Below are positions 1 to 8,215 of a stretch of DNA of 64,000 nt, piece after piece. The DNA comes from an uncultured Arenicella sp. (GTDB lineage Bacteria; Pseudomonadota; Gammaproteobacteria; Arenicellales; Arenicellaceae): NCBI GenBank assembly GCA_937974565.1, contig CALJWL010000054.1, positions 1 to 64,000 on the forward strand, in the 5' to 3' direction. Position 1 is the first letter of the stretch. Every line of letters begins with the position of its first letter. Below the pieces are notes generated by a model that had not been told where the DNA came from, made no database searches, and was given only the letters and a program-made list of their open reading frames with translations. Made by a program: the position numbers and the translations under genes.

Positions 1-195
1 ACTTCTGGGCAAGAGGATATTTTTGCGTTACGGCGGGTGAGTTAACAAAAGAAATGATTAGAGAATATTTAGAACATCATTTTGAGAGAAACCCAGATGA
101 TAATTTTGACGTTGAGAGTTAGGCAATCGGCTTTAGCCGATGATATGGACTTTCAGTCCTATTGGTTAACCCACCGTCTTTAGACGGTGGTTGTT
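1..195 (+). mobile_element. 3' end of an IS200/IS605-family insertion sequence
   Basis: The stretch carries the last codons of a TnpA-like transposase and then three hairpins in a row: TCGGCT/AGCCGA at 127-140, GGACT/AGTCC at 147-159 and CCACCGTC/GACGGTGG at 171-190. IS200/IS605 elements end in subterminal hairpins that TnpA recognises as single-stranded DNA. The outer hairpin at 171-190 is the best candidate for the right-end recognition structure. The left part lies outside the window, so the exact border and whether the element is intact cannot be judged; the end given here is approximate. Confidence 0.7.
3..122 (+). CDS. TnpA-like transposase of IS200/IS605 family, C-terminal end
   Basis: The open frame entering from the window edge reads FWARGYFCVTAGELTKEMIR and continues for about 20 more residues to a TAG stop at 120-122. 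The FWARGYF block followed by a short strand and a helix resembles the C-terminal part of single-domain Y1 transposases (HUH superfamily), where the catalytic tyrosine helix lies near the C-terminus. No Tyr in a convincing catalytic position can be assigned from this fragment. The hairpins just downstream support the assignment. Only about 39 residues are visible, so completeness is unknown. Confidence 0.65.
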   Translation, partial: FWARGYFCVTAGELTKEMIREYLEHHFERNPDDNFDVES

Positions 196-434
196 AAGTT
201 TTAAGTCAGACTGCTTAGACGGGGAAGTTCCTTTAAGTATGCGTGAAATTGTGTAAATACCAATTTATTTTTCATTGGCCATGCGGTACTGTCAATGGCG
301 TTGTTTTTAGTAAAGCAGCAATAAGTAGTTGGCGAATCAGGGCATCAAAAAGCACGTTAGTTCTCTGCAGTAACCTCAAGTAGAACAGTGTTAGACCCAT
401 GTTTCGCCTTTAAGCTAATCATGGGAGACATTTA

Positions 435-776
435 ATGAGTAAACGCGAAGAACTAATCGAAAAGTACGCAAGTGATCTAGAAACCAAATGCGATGAAAAG
501 GTGGATAAGAAATTATTGACAGCCGTGACCGTTGGTTGTGGTCCGTCAATTTATAATAAGGACGCATGCACTGTTTCCGCTGGAGACCCAAAAGAGCTAG
601 AGCGTGTTAAGAAAAACTTTTTGATCAAAAAGTTGGGTTTAAGTGATTCTCCAAAATTGGATGAAGGAATTCAAGCGGTGATCGAAAAGTACGGACGCTC
701 GAATCGCAATAAGTACCGTGCGGTAGTCTACTACCTATTGGTAAAGCACTTTCGCAAAGCATCGATGTACAAGTAA
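435..776 (+). CDS. DUF2853 family protein
   Basis: A 113-residue soluble protein with no signal peptide or membrane segment. Its sequence matches the pattern of the DUF2853 family: the KKNFLIKKLGL block, the GRSNRNKYRAVVYYLL block, and a C-terminal KHF. It is rich in charged residues and probably all-helical. The family has no established biochemical function. A good ribosome site (GGGAGAC, about 423-429) sits just ahead of the ATG. It stands alone between the insertion-sequence end and the convergent trkH gene, and a strong terminator follows. Two Cys residues flank the N-terminal third, but no metal-binding motif is evident. Confidence 0.85.
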   Translation: MSKREELIEKYASDLETKCDEKVDKKLLTAVTVGCGPSIYNKDACTVSAGDPKELERVKKNFLIKKLGLSDSPKLDEGIQAVIEKYGRSNRNKYRAVVYYLLVKHFRKASMYK

Positions 777-823
777 GCGACTTTATCCGCGGCCATGGAA
801 TTTTAAAATCATGAGCATGCCGC

Positions 824-867
824 AGAGTAATAGCGCAGTCTAAATTTAGATATTAGCGCTTTACTCT
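824..867. repeat. Compound inverted repeat after the DUF2853 gene
   Basis: AGAGTAA (824-830) pairs with TTACTCT (861-867), AGCGC (832-836) pairs with GCGCT (856-860), and the core TCTAAATTTAGA (839-850) is itself palindromic. Together they would form a long, slightly bulged hairpin. It lies between the stop codon at 776 and the terminator at 884-913. It could be mRNA 3' structure or part of a small RNA using the same terminator. Confidence 0.5.
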
Positions 868-883
868 TAAGCTCAGTATTCAG

Positions 884-913
884 GAAAGGCCGCAATTTGC
901 GGCCTTTCTTTCT
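884..913 (+). terminator. Rho-independent terminator of the DUF2853 gene
   Basis: A perfect 10-bp stem, GAAAGGCCGC (884-893) with GCGGCCTTTC (899-908), closes a five-base loop and is followed by TTTCT on the plus strand. The minus-strand side lacks a T run, so it is less convincing as the trkH terminator, although the convergent trkH gene ends about 90 bases away. Confidence 0.88.
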
Positions 914-1004
914 ATTAACAACGTGGGGCTGTGTTCATGTAAGAGTCTCTTTAGGTTTAGAGCGGCATTGATGAGTGCCAAGGTCTAAGGTGAGATAAGC
1001 CGTT

Positions 1005-2456
1005 TTAATCGCGCCAAAATGTCGTGGTGAAAAGTACCAGTAGAGTAAACAATTCCAATCGACCTAGTAGCATGGCGAAGGACAGTATCCATTTTGCGGC
1101 ATCATTGATTTGCGCGTAGTTATCGGCCACTAAGCCAAGCCCTGGGCCGAGGTTGTTAAGGCAAGCGGCGGCAGCGGAGAAGGCGGTAACCCAGTCTAGA
1201 CCAACCAAACATAAAGCAAAGCCGGTCATCGCGAAACTCAGCATGTACATTGAAAAAAAGGCCATCACGGTATTGATGATCTTTTCGCTGATAACTTGAC
1301 CGCCGGTTTTTATTGATAGCACTGCATTAGGGTGAACGAGCCGTACAATTTCTTTTCGACCTTGTTTGTACATCAATTGCACGCGCATTACCTTCATGCC
1401 ACCTGCTGTGGAGCCAGCGCAGCCACCCATAAAACTGAAGAGTATCAACATCACTGGGAGTGCGCCGGGCCACCATGCAAAACCTCCGGCGGTAAACCCC
1501 GTGGTGGTTACCACTGATACGATATGAAACAGACCGAATCTGATGGCTTCGAATGCGGTGTCAAACACATGTTGACCGATTAATAAGGCCACTAGGAAGA
1601 AGGCGGCGCAGCTAAGCACAAGTAAGAAAAAACGATACTCACTGTCGTTAAAATACGGCGTTAGAGTTTTACTGCGCCAAGCTAGAAAGTGGAGCGAAAA
1701 ATTGGCCGAAGCAATGAGCATAAAAATCATGGCAATGGTTTCGATGAGCGCGCTATCAAAGTGCCCGATGCTGGCGTCGTGCGTTGAAAAACCACCGATG
1801 GCGACGGTGGAAAACGCATGCCCAATGGCATCAAATAAGCTCATACCAGCCAGCCAATACGCAAATATGCAACTAACGGTGAGTCCGAGATAGATATACC
1901 AGAGAGCTTTGGCGCTTTCAGTAATTCGAGGCGTGAGCTTGCTGTCCTTCATCGGACCGGGTGTCTCAGCTCGGTAGAGCTGCATGCCGCCAATGCCTAG
2001 CATCGGCATAATAGCAACAGCCAACACCACAATCCCCATGCCACCCAGCCACTGCAATTGCTGTCGATAATAGAGTGTGGATTCGGGCAATTGGTCCAAA
2101 TTGACCAATATCGTGCCCCCAGTGGTTGTCAGTCCTGACATGGATTCAAAAAAAGCATCGGTAATGCTGAGTGAATAAGCTGGCGATAGGATGAAAGGCA
2201 GGGCGCCAAAGGTGGCGAGTACAGTCCAAAATAAAACCACTACCAGAAAGCCGTCTCGGTATCGTAGGTCTTTTTTCAACTTGCGATTGGGTGCCCACAG
2301 TAATAAGCCTGTCAGTAACGTGACTGAGAAAGAAATGATAAATGGTGTTGCGTTCTCATCACCATAAATCAATGAAACAAGTAGTGGCGTTAAATGCGTG
2401 ACGCTGAAGATCCCCAGCAGTACTCCAAGTATTTTTGCAACGGTTTGATAATGCAT
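1005..2456 (-). CDS. trkH: TrkH potassium transporter, membrane subunit
   Basis: A 483-residue polytopic inner-membrane protein, the usual TrkH length. The four repeated M1-P-M2 units of the SKT superfamily can be followed by their filter loops: SGLTTTGGT near residue 110, VAIGGFSTHD near residue 220, VTTTGFTAGGF near residue 315 and AACLNNLGPGLG near residue 435. Each has the filter glycine that coordinates K+. TrkH forms the K+ pathway and is gated by TrkA, encoded directly upstream with a 75-base gap. It is the last gene of the minus-strand operon that begins at def. No truncation or missing filter glycine is apparent. Confidence 0.95.
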   Translation of the reverse strand: MHYQTVAKILGVLLGIFSVTHLTPLLVSLIYGDENATPFIISFSVTLLTGLLLWAPNRKLKKDLRYRDGFLVVVLFWTVLATFGALPFILSPAYSLSITDAFFESMSGLTTTGGTILVNLDQLPESTLYYRQQLQWLGGMGIVVLAVAIMPMLGIGGMQLYRAETPGPMKDSKLTPRITESAKALWYIYLGLTVSCIFAYWLAGMSLFDAIGHAFSTVAIGGFSTHDASIGHFDSALIETIAMIFMLIASANFSLHFLAWRSKTLTPYFNDSEYRFFLLVLSCAAFFLVALLIGQHVFDTAFEAIRFGLFHIVSVVTTTGFTAGGFAWWPGALPVMLILFSFMGGCAGSTAGGMKVMRVQLMYKQGRKEIVRLVHPNAVLSIKTGGQVISEKIINTVMAFFSMYMLSFAMTGFALCLVGLDWVTAFSAAAACLNNLGPGLGLVADNYAQINDAAKWILSFAMLLGRLELFTLLVLFTTTFWRD

Positions 2457-2531
2457 AATTAAAGGCTCATGCGCGCCTGAGCGGGCAGTTTCGTTGGCAA
2501 CAGTTTGGATTGAGCGTGGGTGTTGAAGCCA

Positions 2532-3911
2532 TTATATAAAAGTGACTCCGACCTGAAACAGAGCTTCCACATCCGTGATGCAAGATTTGTTATCCATAAA
2601 GATAATGACGTGATCTTCGGGCTCAATGATAGTGTTTACATTAGGGATAATAACGTTGCCATCGCGTACAATGGCGCCAATGCCGGTGCCGGGCGGGAAG
2701 GGTATTTCACGTACGCCGCGACCAATGACCTTTGACGAATTAGCGTCCCCATGAGCAATGGCTTCAATGGCCTCGGCCTTGCCTCGACGTAAAGAGTGTA
2801 CTGATACTACGTCGCCACGACGAATGTGCGCCAATACGCTACCAATGGTGGCTATTCTGGGCGACACGATGACATTGATGTCGTGGTGTTCCAAGTGATC
2901 GACGTAGGCGGGTTTATTCACCAAAGCCATAACGCGACTGGCCCCCAACTGCTTGGCTAGGTTTGCCGAAAGTATATTGATTTCATCCTTTTCAGTGACG
3001 GAGCAAAATACGTCAGCATTCTCAATATTTTCCTGCAATAGCAATGTGGCATCAGCGGCATCGCCATTGAGAACAACGGTTTTATTCACCATATCGGCAA
3101 TGGCGTCAGCGCGGTGTGGGTTTTGTTCAATTAGTTTCACACTGTAGCCTTTGCGCTCTAACTCACGAGCCAAATTAAGACCAATATTGCCGCCGCCGGC
3201 GATGAAGACTCGTTTTGTTTTGTTGGTTTTTCCGCGCATTTCGCGCATCACGGCTGCGATGTGTTCGCGAGCCGCAACAAAGAACACTTCATCGTTGATT
3301 TTGATTTCCGTCTCGGATTTAGGTGTGATCACTTCCCCGTCTCGATAAATCGCTGCCACGCGTGTTTCAATGCCCGACATGTGGTTTTTCAAATCCGATA
3401 ATGGGCAGTTTATTAAGCCGCCGTTCTTGACGGCTTTTACGCCAACCAGTTGTACCAGTCCGTCCGCAAAGTCCAGCACCTGTAATGCGCCTTGAAACTC
3501 AATAAGGCGAGCGATGTGATCACGAACGATGACTTCCGGGGAGATAACCACGTCCACGTTAAAACCAGAGTCGCTACTAAACAGTTCCTGATTGCTTAGG
3601 TATTCTTTAGAGCGTAAACGGGCAATTTTAGTGGGCGTGGAAAAAAACGCTTCCGCTATTTGGCAGGCAACCAGATTGACTTCGTCATTATTGGTTACGG
3701 CTAGAATGAGTGATGCGTCTTCAGCCCCGGCAGCACGCAATATTGACGGGTGAGCGGCGTTGCCTGCAACGGTGCGAATGTCCAATCTGTTTTGCAGTTG
3801 TTGGAGTGTTCGCTTGTCAATATCAACAATGGTGACGTCGTTTTCTTCGCCGACCAAGACTTCAGCGATAGAAATGCCAACTTGGCTTGCGCCTAGAATG
3901 AGAATCTTCAT
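2532..3911 (-). CDS. trkA: TrkA, NAD-binding regulatory subunit of the Trk potassium transporter
   Basis: A 459-residue cytoplasmic protein with the doubled RCK architecture of proteobacterial TrkA. There is an N-terminal Rossmann unit beginning MKILILGASQVGISIAEVL, an RCK-C lobe near residues 140-220, a second Rossmann unit with VFIAGGGNIGLNLARELE near residue 235, and a final RCK-C lobe. The acidic residues at the ends of the second Rossmann strands are as expected for NAD(H) binding. TrkA assembles as a ring under TrkH and gates it in response to nucleotides. It lies between ntrX (27 bases upstream) and trkH, an order common in Gammaproteobacteria. Confidence 0.95.
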   Translation of the reverse strand: MKILILGASQVGISIAEVLVGEENDVTIVDIDKRTLQQLQNRLDIRTVAGNAAHPSILRAAGAEDASLILAVTNNDEVNLVACQIAEAFFSTPTKIARLRSKEYLSNQELFSSDSGFNVDVVISPEVIVRDHIARLIEFQGALQVLDFADGLVQLVGVKAVKNGGLINCPLSDLKNHMSGIETRVAAIYRDGEVITPKSETEIKINDEVFFVAAREHIAAVMREMRGKTNKTKRVFIAGGGNIGLNLARELERKGYSVKLIEQNPHRADAIADMVNKTVVLNGDAADATLLLQENIENADVFCSVTEKDEINILSANLAKQLGASRVMALVNKPAYVDHLEHHDINVIVSPRIATIGSVLAHIRRGDVVSVHSLRRGKAEAIEAIAHGDANSSKVIGRGVREIPFPPGTGIGAIVRDGNVIIPNVNTIIEPEDHVIIFMDNKSCITDVEALFQVGVTFI

Positions 3912-3938
3912 AAATTACCGGAGCGTGCGATTGCCCAT

Positions 3939-5324
3939 CTACGTTTTCGAGTCTTTGGTGTTTACATCAAGGCTTTTGAGTTTTCGGTATAGGTGGGTAC
4001 GTTCTAGGCCAATTTTCTTTGCTAACGCGCTGACATTGCCATCAACTAATGATAAATGATGCGTTAAATAAGAGCGTTCAAAGGCTTCTTTAGCGGCCCG
4101 CATATCATGATTAAAATAGTCCGGTATTGCCGTTATGTTGGACTCAGTTTCAATGCGCGCATCTCCCCCAAGTGCGCTTTTCACCTGTTCAACATCAATA
4201 ATTTTACCCATATTTAATACGATCAAACGTTGGACTATATTTTGCAGCTGTCGCACATTGCCTGGCCAAGAATAGTCGTTAAGCCACTGCAGTGCTGCTG
4301 GCGTAATTTCAGGCGCCGCGGCTTGGGTTTTACTCGCCGTGCTGTCGATAAACATGGCAATGAGTTCTGGTAAATCTTGCTTACGTTGCCGCAGCGGTGG
4401 CACTTCTATCGGGATTACGTTCAGGTGATAATATAGGTCTTCACGGAACAAGCCATCGCTGACCGCTTTTTGAGGGTCGCCACTGGTAGTAACAATGACT
4501 CGAACATCAAGCTCAACATATTGGGTGCCGCCAAGGCGCAAAAATTGCCGTTCTTGTAGTGCGCTGTACAACTTATTTTGTGTGTCGGTGGTTAAATCCA
4601 GCACTTCATTAATGAAGAGTGTGCCGCCTTTAGCCGCTTCAAATCGCCCCAACATGACAGTACCATTTTGTTCACTTCCGAACAGAGCTTGAGCCACATT
4701 TTCAGCGGGCATGGCCGCTAAGTTAAGTTCCACAAATGCGTTGTCTACTCGTGGGCTATTTTCGTGTACCTTTTTCGCAACTAAGTGTTTTCCTGTGCCG
4801 GACTCACCGGTAATAAATACCCATGAGTCCGTTGGACCCAATAATTGAACATGGCGCATTAACTCGCGACTGGCATCGCTGTTCGCAATCATAGGCTCAT
4901 CACGGCTCAGGCGTGATTTAAGCTTTTGATTCTCAGCGCGTAACGACGCATTTTCCAGACCGCGTTCAACGCTTAATAGCAATTTCCCTGTGGAGAGGGG
5001 CTTTTCTAAAAAGTCATAGGCTCCTAAACGTACGGCTTCTACCGCGTTCTCTACGGTGCCATGACCTGAAATCATCACCACGGGTGTGTTGGCGAGTTGC
5101 TCGGTTTCCACCCATTGTTTAAGCACACTGATGCCGTCTTCACCGGGCATCCAAATGTCGAGTAAGACTAAGTTAGGTTGGTCGTTTTTAAATCGTATTC
5201 GCGCTTGCTCGGCATTCTCAGCCACACTGACTGTGTAACCTTCATCTTGCAAAATATCTTGCAAGATATTTCTGATATCTGGTTCGTCATCAACAACCAG
5301 TATGTGCGCGTTATTGTTGGCCAT
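3939..5324 (-). CDS. ntrX: NtrX-type response regulator with sigma54-activator-like AAA+ domain
   Basis: 461 residues. Residues 6-120 form a receiver domain with the phosphoacceptor Asp56 in LLDIWMP and the acidic pair at 12-13. An AAA+ domain follows, with Walker A GESGTGKH near residue 170 and an FREDLYYHLNV arginine-finger region. A Fis-type helix-turn-helix closes the protein (AKKIGLERTHLYRKLKSL). Two key elements differ from active sigma54 activators. The GAFTGA loop is not present; the equivalent stretch is ALFGSEQNGTVMLGRFEAAK. Walker B reads GGTLFINEV, so the usual Asp is Asn239 (codon AAT read directly). Some gammaproteobacterial NtrX homologues also lack GAFTGA, and they may regulate sigma70 promoters as DNA-binding proteins. 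Its partner kinase NtrY is encoded 24 bases upstream. Confidence 0.9.
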   Translation of the reverse strand: MANNNAHILVVDDEPDIRNILQDILQDEGYTVSVAENAEQARIRFKNDQPNLVLLDIWMPGEDGISVLKQWVETEQLANTPVVMISGHGTVENAVEAVRLGAYDFLEKPLSTGKLLLSVERGLENASLRAENQKLKSRLSRDEPMIANSDASRELMRHVQLLGPTDSWVFITGESGTGKHLVAKKVHENSPRVDNAFVELNLAAMPAENVAQALFGSEQNGTVMLGRFEAAKGGTLFINEVLDLTTDTQNKLYSALQERQFLRLGGTQYVELDVRVIVTTSGDPQKAVSDGLFREDLYYHLNVIPIEVPPLRQRKQDLPELIAMFIDSTASKTQAAAPEITPAALQWLNDYSWPGNVRQLQNIVQRLIVLNMGKIIDVEQVKSALGGDARIETESNITAIPDYFNHDMRAAKEAFERSYLTHHLSLVDGNVSALAKKIGLERTHLYRKLKSLDVNTKDSKT

Positions 5325-5348
5325 AATAAAGGTCTTAGCTTGACTGTG

Positions 5349-7619
5349 TCAGTCGGACTGTAAGGGATTTTGATTACGATTGCCACGATATGTTTGCATG
5401 GCATTGATCGGCAACCGGATGTGCATTGCAGCGCCACCGATTTCACTATCACGAGCCCATACTGAGCCGCTGTGTTCCTCAACGATACGCTTTACAATTG
5501 CCAACCCCAAACCCGACCCTTTGGCTTTAGAGCTTACGTAAGGGTCGAAAATTGAATCTCTAATGTCGGTGGGTATGCCCTCTCCAGAATCTTCAATAAC
5601 AAAATCAATGTACTGGCCAGCGACTTGCGCAGCGGAATTGGTGCTGACGCGAATTTTTTTATCATGCTCAGCGTTGCTGATTGTGGCGCTTTCAATGGCG
5701 TGGCAGGCGTTGATTAGCAGGTTGTTCAATACTTGCCTTAGTGCGGTGTGATTTGCTTTTATTTCAGGCAGTTCGTCATTGAGTTCCAATATCAGTTCAA
5801 CATTCGTTAAACTGGAAACGTGCAACTCGATCACATCTTGGACTAACTGATTGAGATTCAGTGGCGCCAGTTTTGCTCGCACAGGTTGGGCGTAGCTCGA
5901 AAAGGCGTTTACCATTTCTTTCATCGACTCGACTTGTTGCACAATGGTGCGTGTGCTGCGATCCAGCGTGTCCCTCAAATCGCCTTCAACGTGGCTGGAT
6001 AACTTATGTTTAATGCGCTCAGCCGATAGCTGTATTGGTGTGAGTGGGTTTTTAATCTCGTGCGCCAAACGGCGGGCCACTTCACCCCAAGCGGCATCGC
6101 GTTGTGCCTGAATGAGGTTGGTTACGTCATCAAAAACGATCACATAGGTTTCAGTTGCGCTGGCCTGTGAGCCGTTTGATTTGGTATTCGCGACATTGTG
6201 CCTGAGCCGGCTACCGCGTAAGATCAGCATTTGCCGGCCGTGCGCGCCCAGCAAGTTGACCTCATCTTGCCATTGATCTTTGCCCGACTCGATGCCTTGG
6301 TTTAACCGCTCAAAAAACACACGGCTGTGACCTTGTTGCTCCGCCAACTCTAAGGCTGTTTTACCCAGAGCATTACTTAGATCTAATCCGAGTATTTCTG
6401 AGGATGCACTGTTGCTTATTTCTAATTTTTTATCGCTGTCAAATGAAAATACACCGGATGACAGGTTAGTTAGAACCGTTTCCAAATAACCTTTTTGTTG
6501 TTCTGTTTCCGTTTGGCTGGCCAGAGCGGCTTGTTGTGCGTCGCTAATTTTGCGACTCATGTTATTGAATGAATCGGTAAGAATGCCCAGTTCATCGTGG
6601 GTAGTGACAGGGAGTTTTGCGTTGTAATTTCCTTCGGCGACACTTTGTGTTCCTGCGGCTAGATTAGAGATTGGTGCAACCAATCGGCGTGATACGTAGA
6701 TCGCCGTTAAAATGGAATACAACAAACTCGCCAGCGATATCATGGACAAGGTAACAAACAAGCTGTATTTGAGTGGGCCTTTGGCAAAGACCATTTGTTT
6801 GTATTGTTTGTTCGCGGCTTCTACGCTGCTGGCTAATGTGGCGTATCGTAGCGGCAGCACTCTAATGGCTTGTAAACCGTATACTTGGCGCCCCAGTTCG
6901 TTGACGGCTACGGGGGCGACTACTCTGAACTGTTGAACGTCTTCTGACAAGACTTCCAGTTGAGTAAAGGTTTGATTAAGCCGCAACTCAGCTAACGCTT
7001 CTTCCGGCGGTGTGTTGGGCAGCAGATTTGATGAGTTTTCGGCCGAGAACGAGATCACTCTGCCAGCGTCACTGAAAAGTGATAATTCCGAATACCCTTC
7101 AACTTCTCGAATATTTTCTAAGGTGCGCCATACACCGCCAGCGGGTAATGAGTCGCGTAAATTTTTCGCATACCCTTCTACGTCTGACGTAATTTCTTCT
7201 TTCAAGCCTTCCAGCGCGGATTGACTCAGCAGCAATGAGTCTTGAATGGTTTGCTCTATGCGTACGTCAAACCAACCGTCAACTCCTTTATTAAGAAATT
7301 GAATCGAGAAAAAATAGAGTAAAGAAAATGGAATAAGGGTGAGAAAAACAACGATCGCAACCAGTTTGACCGTTAATTTAGAGCCCATGTCACCACGTAT
7401 AAATTGACGCAGTAGCTTGAAAAGGTTATAGGCAAGAGACAATGAGAGCAATACAATGCCTGTGCCGCCCAGCACATTGACCCACAGATGCAGCTCGCCT
7501 AAGTTGTCATCGCTGAGTGACTTTACAATGACAAAGCACAGAGCAAACAGCAGCCCCGTACTGATAATCGTAACGGGGACTGGATGCGCGAGTTGTTTGA
7601 CTAGTGTTCGAATTGCCAT
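5349..7619 (-). CDS. ntrY: NtrY-type membrane sensor histidine kinase
   Basis: 756 residues. The N-terminus has two hydrophobic segments (about 15-70), a third near 85-110, a periplasmic sensing region to about 285, and another membrane segment. A HAMP linker follows (AAGTQSVAEGNYNAKLPV), then a PAS domain, then a HisKA domain with the phosphoacceptor His in RRLAHEIKNPLTPIQLSAER. The ATPase core shows the N box (NNLLINACHAIE), DSGEGIP and GSGLGLAIVKRI. This is the standard NtrY order. It is thought to phosphorylate the NtrX protein encoded immediately downstream. Its start overlaps the end of the DUF4390 gene by 19 bases, suggesting translational coupling. The signal sensed cannot be read from the sequence. 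Confidence 0.93.
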   Translation of the reverse strand: MAIRTLVKQLAHPVPVTIISTGLLFALCFVIVKSLSDDNLGELHLWVNVLGGTGIVLLSLSLAYNLFKLLRQFIRGDMGSKLTVKLVAIVVFLTLIPFSLLYFFSIQFLNKGVDGWFDVRIEQTIQDSLLLSQSALEGLKEEITSDVEGYAKNLRDSLPAGGVWRTLENIREVEGYSELSLFSDAGRVISFSAENSSNLLPNTPPEEALAELRLNQTFTQLEVLSEDVQQFRVVAPVAVNELGRQVYGLQAIRVLPLRYATLASSVEAANKQYKQMVFAKGPLKYSLFVTLSMISLASLLYSILTAIYVSRRLVAPISNLAAGTQSVAEGNYNAKLPVTTHDELGILTDSFNNMSRKISDAQQAALASQTETEQQKGYLETVLTNLSSGVFSFDSDKKLEISNSASSEILGLDLSNALGKTALELAEQQGHSRVFFERLNQGIESGKDQWQDEVNLLGAHGRQMLILRGSRLRHNVANTKSNGSQASATETYVIVFDDVTNLIQAQRDAAWGEVARRLAHEIKNPLTPIQLSAERIKHKLSSHVEGDLRDTLDRSTRTIVQQVESMKEMVNAFSSYAQPVRAKLAPLNLNQLVQDVIELHVSSLTNVELILELNDELPEIKANHTALRQVLNNLLINACHAIESATISNAEHDKKIRVSTNSAAQVAGQYIDFVIEDSGEGIPTDIRDSIFDPYVSSKAKGSGLGLAIVKRIVEEHSGSVWARDSEIGGAAMHIRLPINAMQTYRGNRNQNPLQSD

Positions 7620-8188
7620 GTTCCCCAGCCCGAATCAAATTTCCACTCGTTGGATGTGAATGCCGTCAGTCGTATTGGTGCGGGCAACATGAATTTGCTC
7701 AAAGAGATGCGCAATTGTAATTCAGGTTTCTGTTGTGCGTAGCTTTGGAATAAATTTTGAGCCGATTTGGTGATATAGCTCATTCCTTGCGAGCTGGAGC
7801 GAAATATGGAAGGTATTGCTCGATCATTGCGATGCACTAAATAACGATCGGATAACGCGTGCTTACTTATAACAAACGTGTGTCGCTTGTATGTTTGAGG
7901 CCATTCGATAAAAAGCCACTTGTTCAGTATCGCGTACTCGCTTTCGAAGGTTAGGCTTACTCCACTATTAATGGCATCCAGTGTTGCGGCTGAAAGTTCG
8001 ATCACCGGCCCATCAGCTGTGTGTCTAATGCCATGTTCAGCCATGACTTTTGGCATTGCAAGCCACAGCAAGCTTACAATAATAACCTTAAAAGCAGCGT
8101 GCCTCGAAGTGAGAAACGCGGGCATTAACCGTACTGAACCAAGGTAGTGTTGCGCGGTTTTCGACTTTATCTGTTTCACTGTTATCAT
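7601..8188 (-). CDS. DUF4390 domain exported protein
   Basis: 195 residues as called. A hydrophobic segment (FKVIIVSLLWLAMPKVMA) followed by EHG looks like a signal peptide; with the internal ATG at 8125 the peptide would be of normal length, so that start is also possible. The mature part ends with the typical DUF4390 pattern: a PELQLRISLSKFMLPAPIRL stretch, then WKFDSGWGTWQF. DUF4390 proteins are very often encoded between rsmB and ntrY in Gammaproteobacteria and may work in the periplasm with the sensor kinase; that role is inference. The gene lies 27 bases after rsmB and overlaps ntrY by 19 bases. Confidence 0.85.
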   Translation of the reverse strand: MITVKQIKSKTAQHYLGSVRLMPAFLTSRHAAFKVIIVSLLWLAMPKVMAEHGIRHTADGPVIELSAATLDAINSGVSLTFESEYAILNKWLFIEWPQTYKRHTFVISKHALSDRYLVHRNDRAIPSIFRSSSQGMSYITKSAQNLFQSYAQQKPELQLRISLSKFMLPAPIRLTAFTSNEWKFDSGWGTWQFEH

Positions 8189-8215
8189 GGCTAGGGGGCT
8201 GTGTGATGTGACAAA

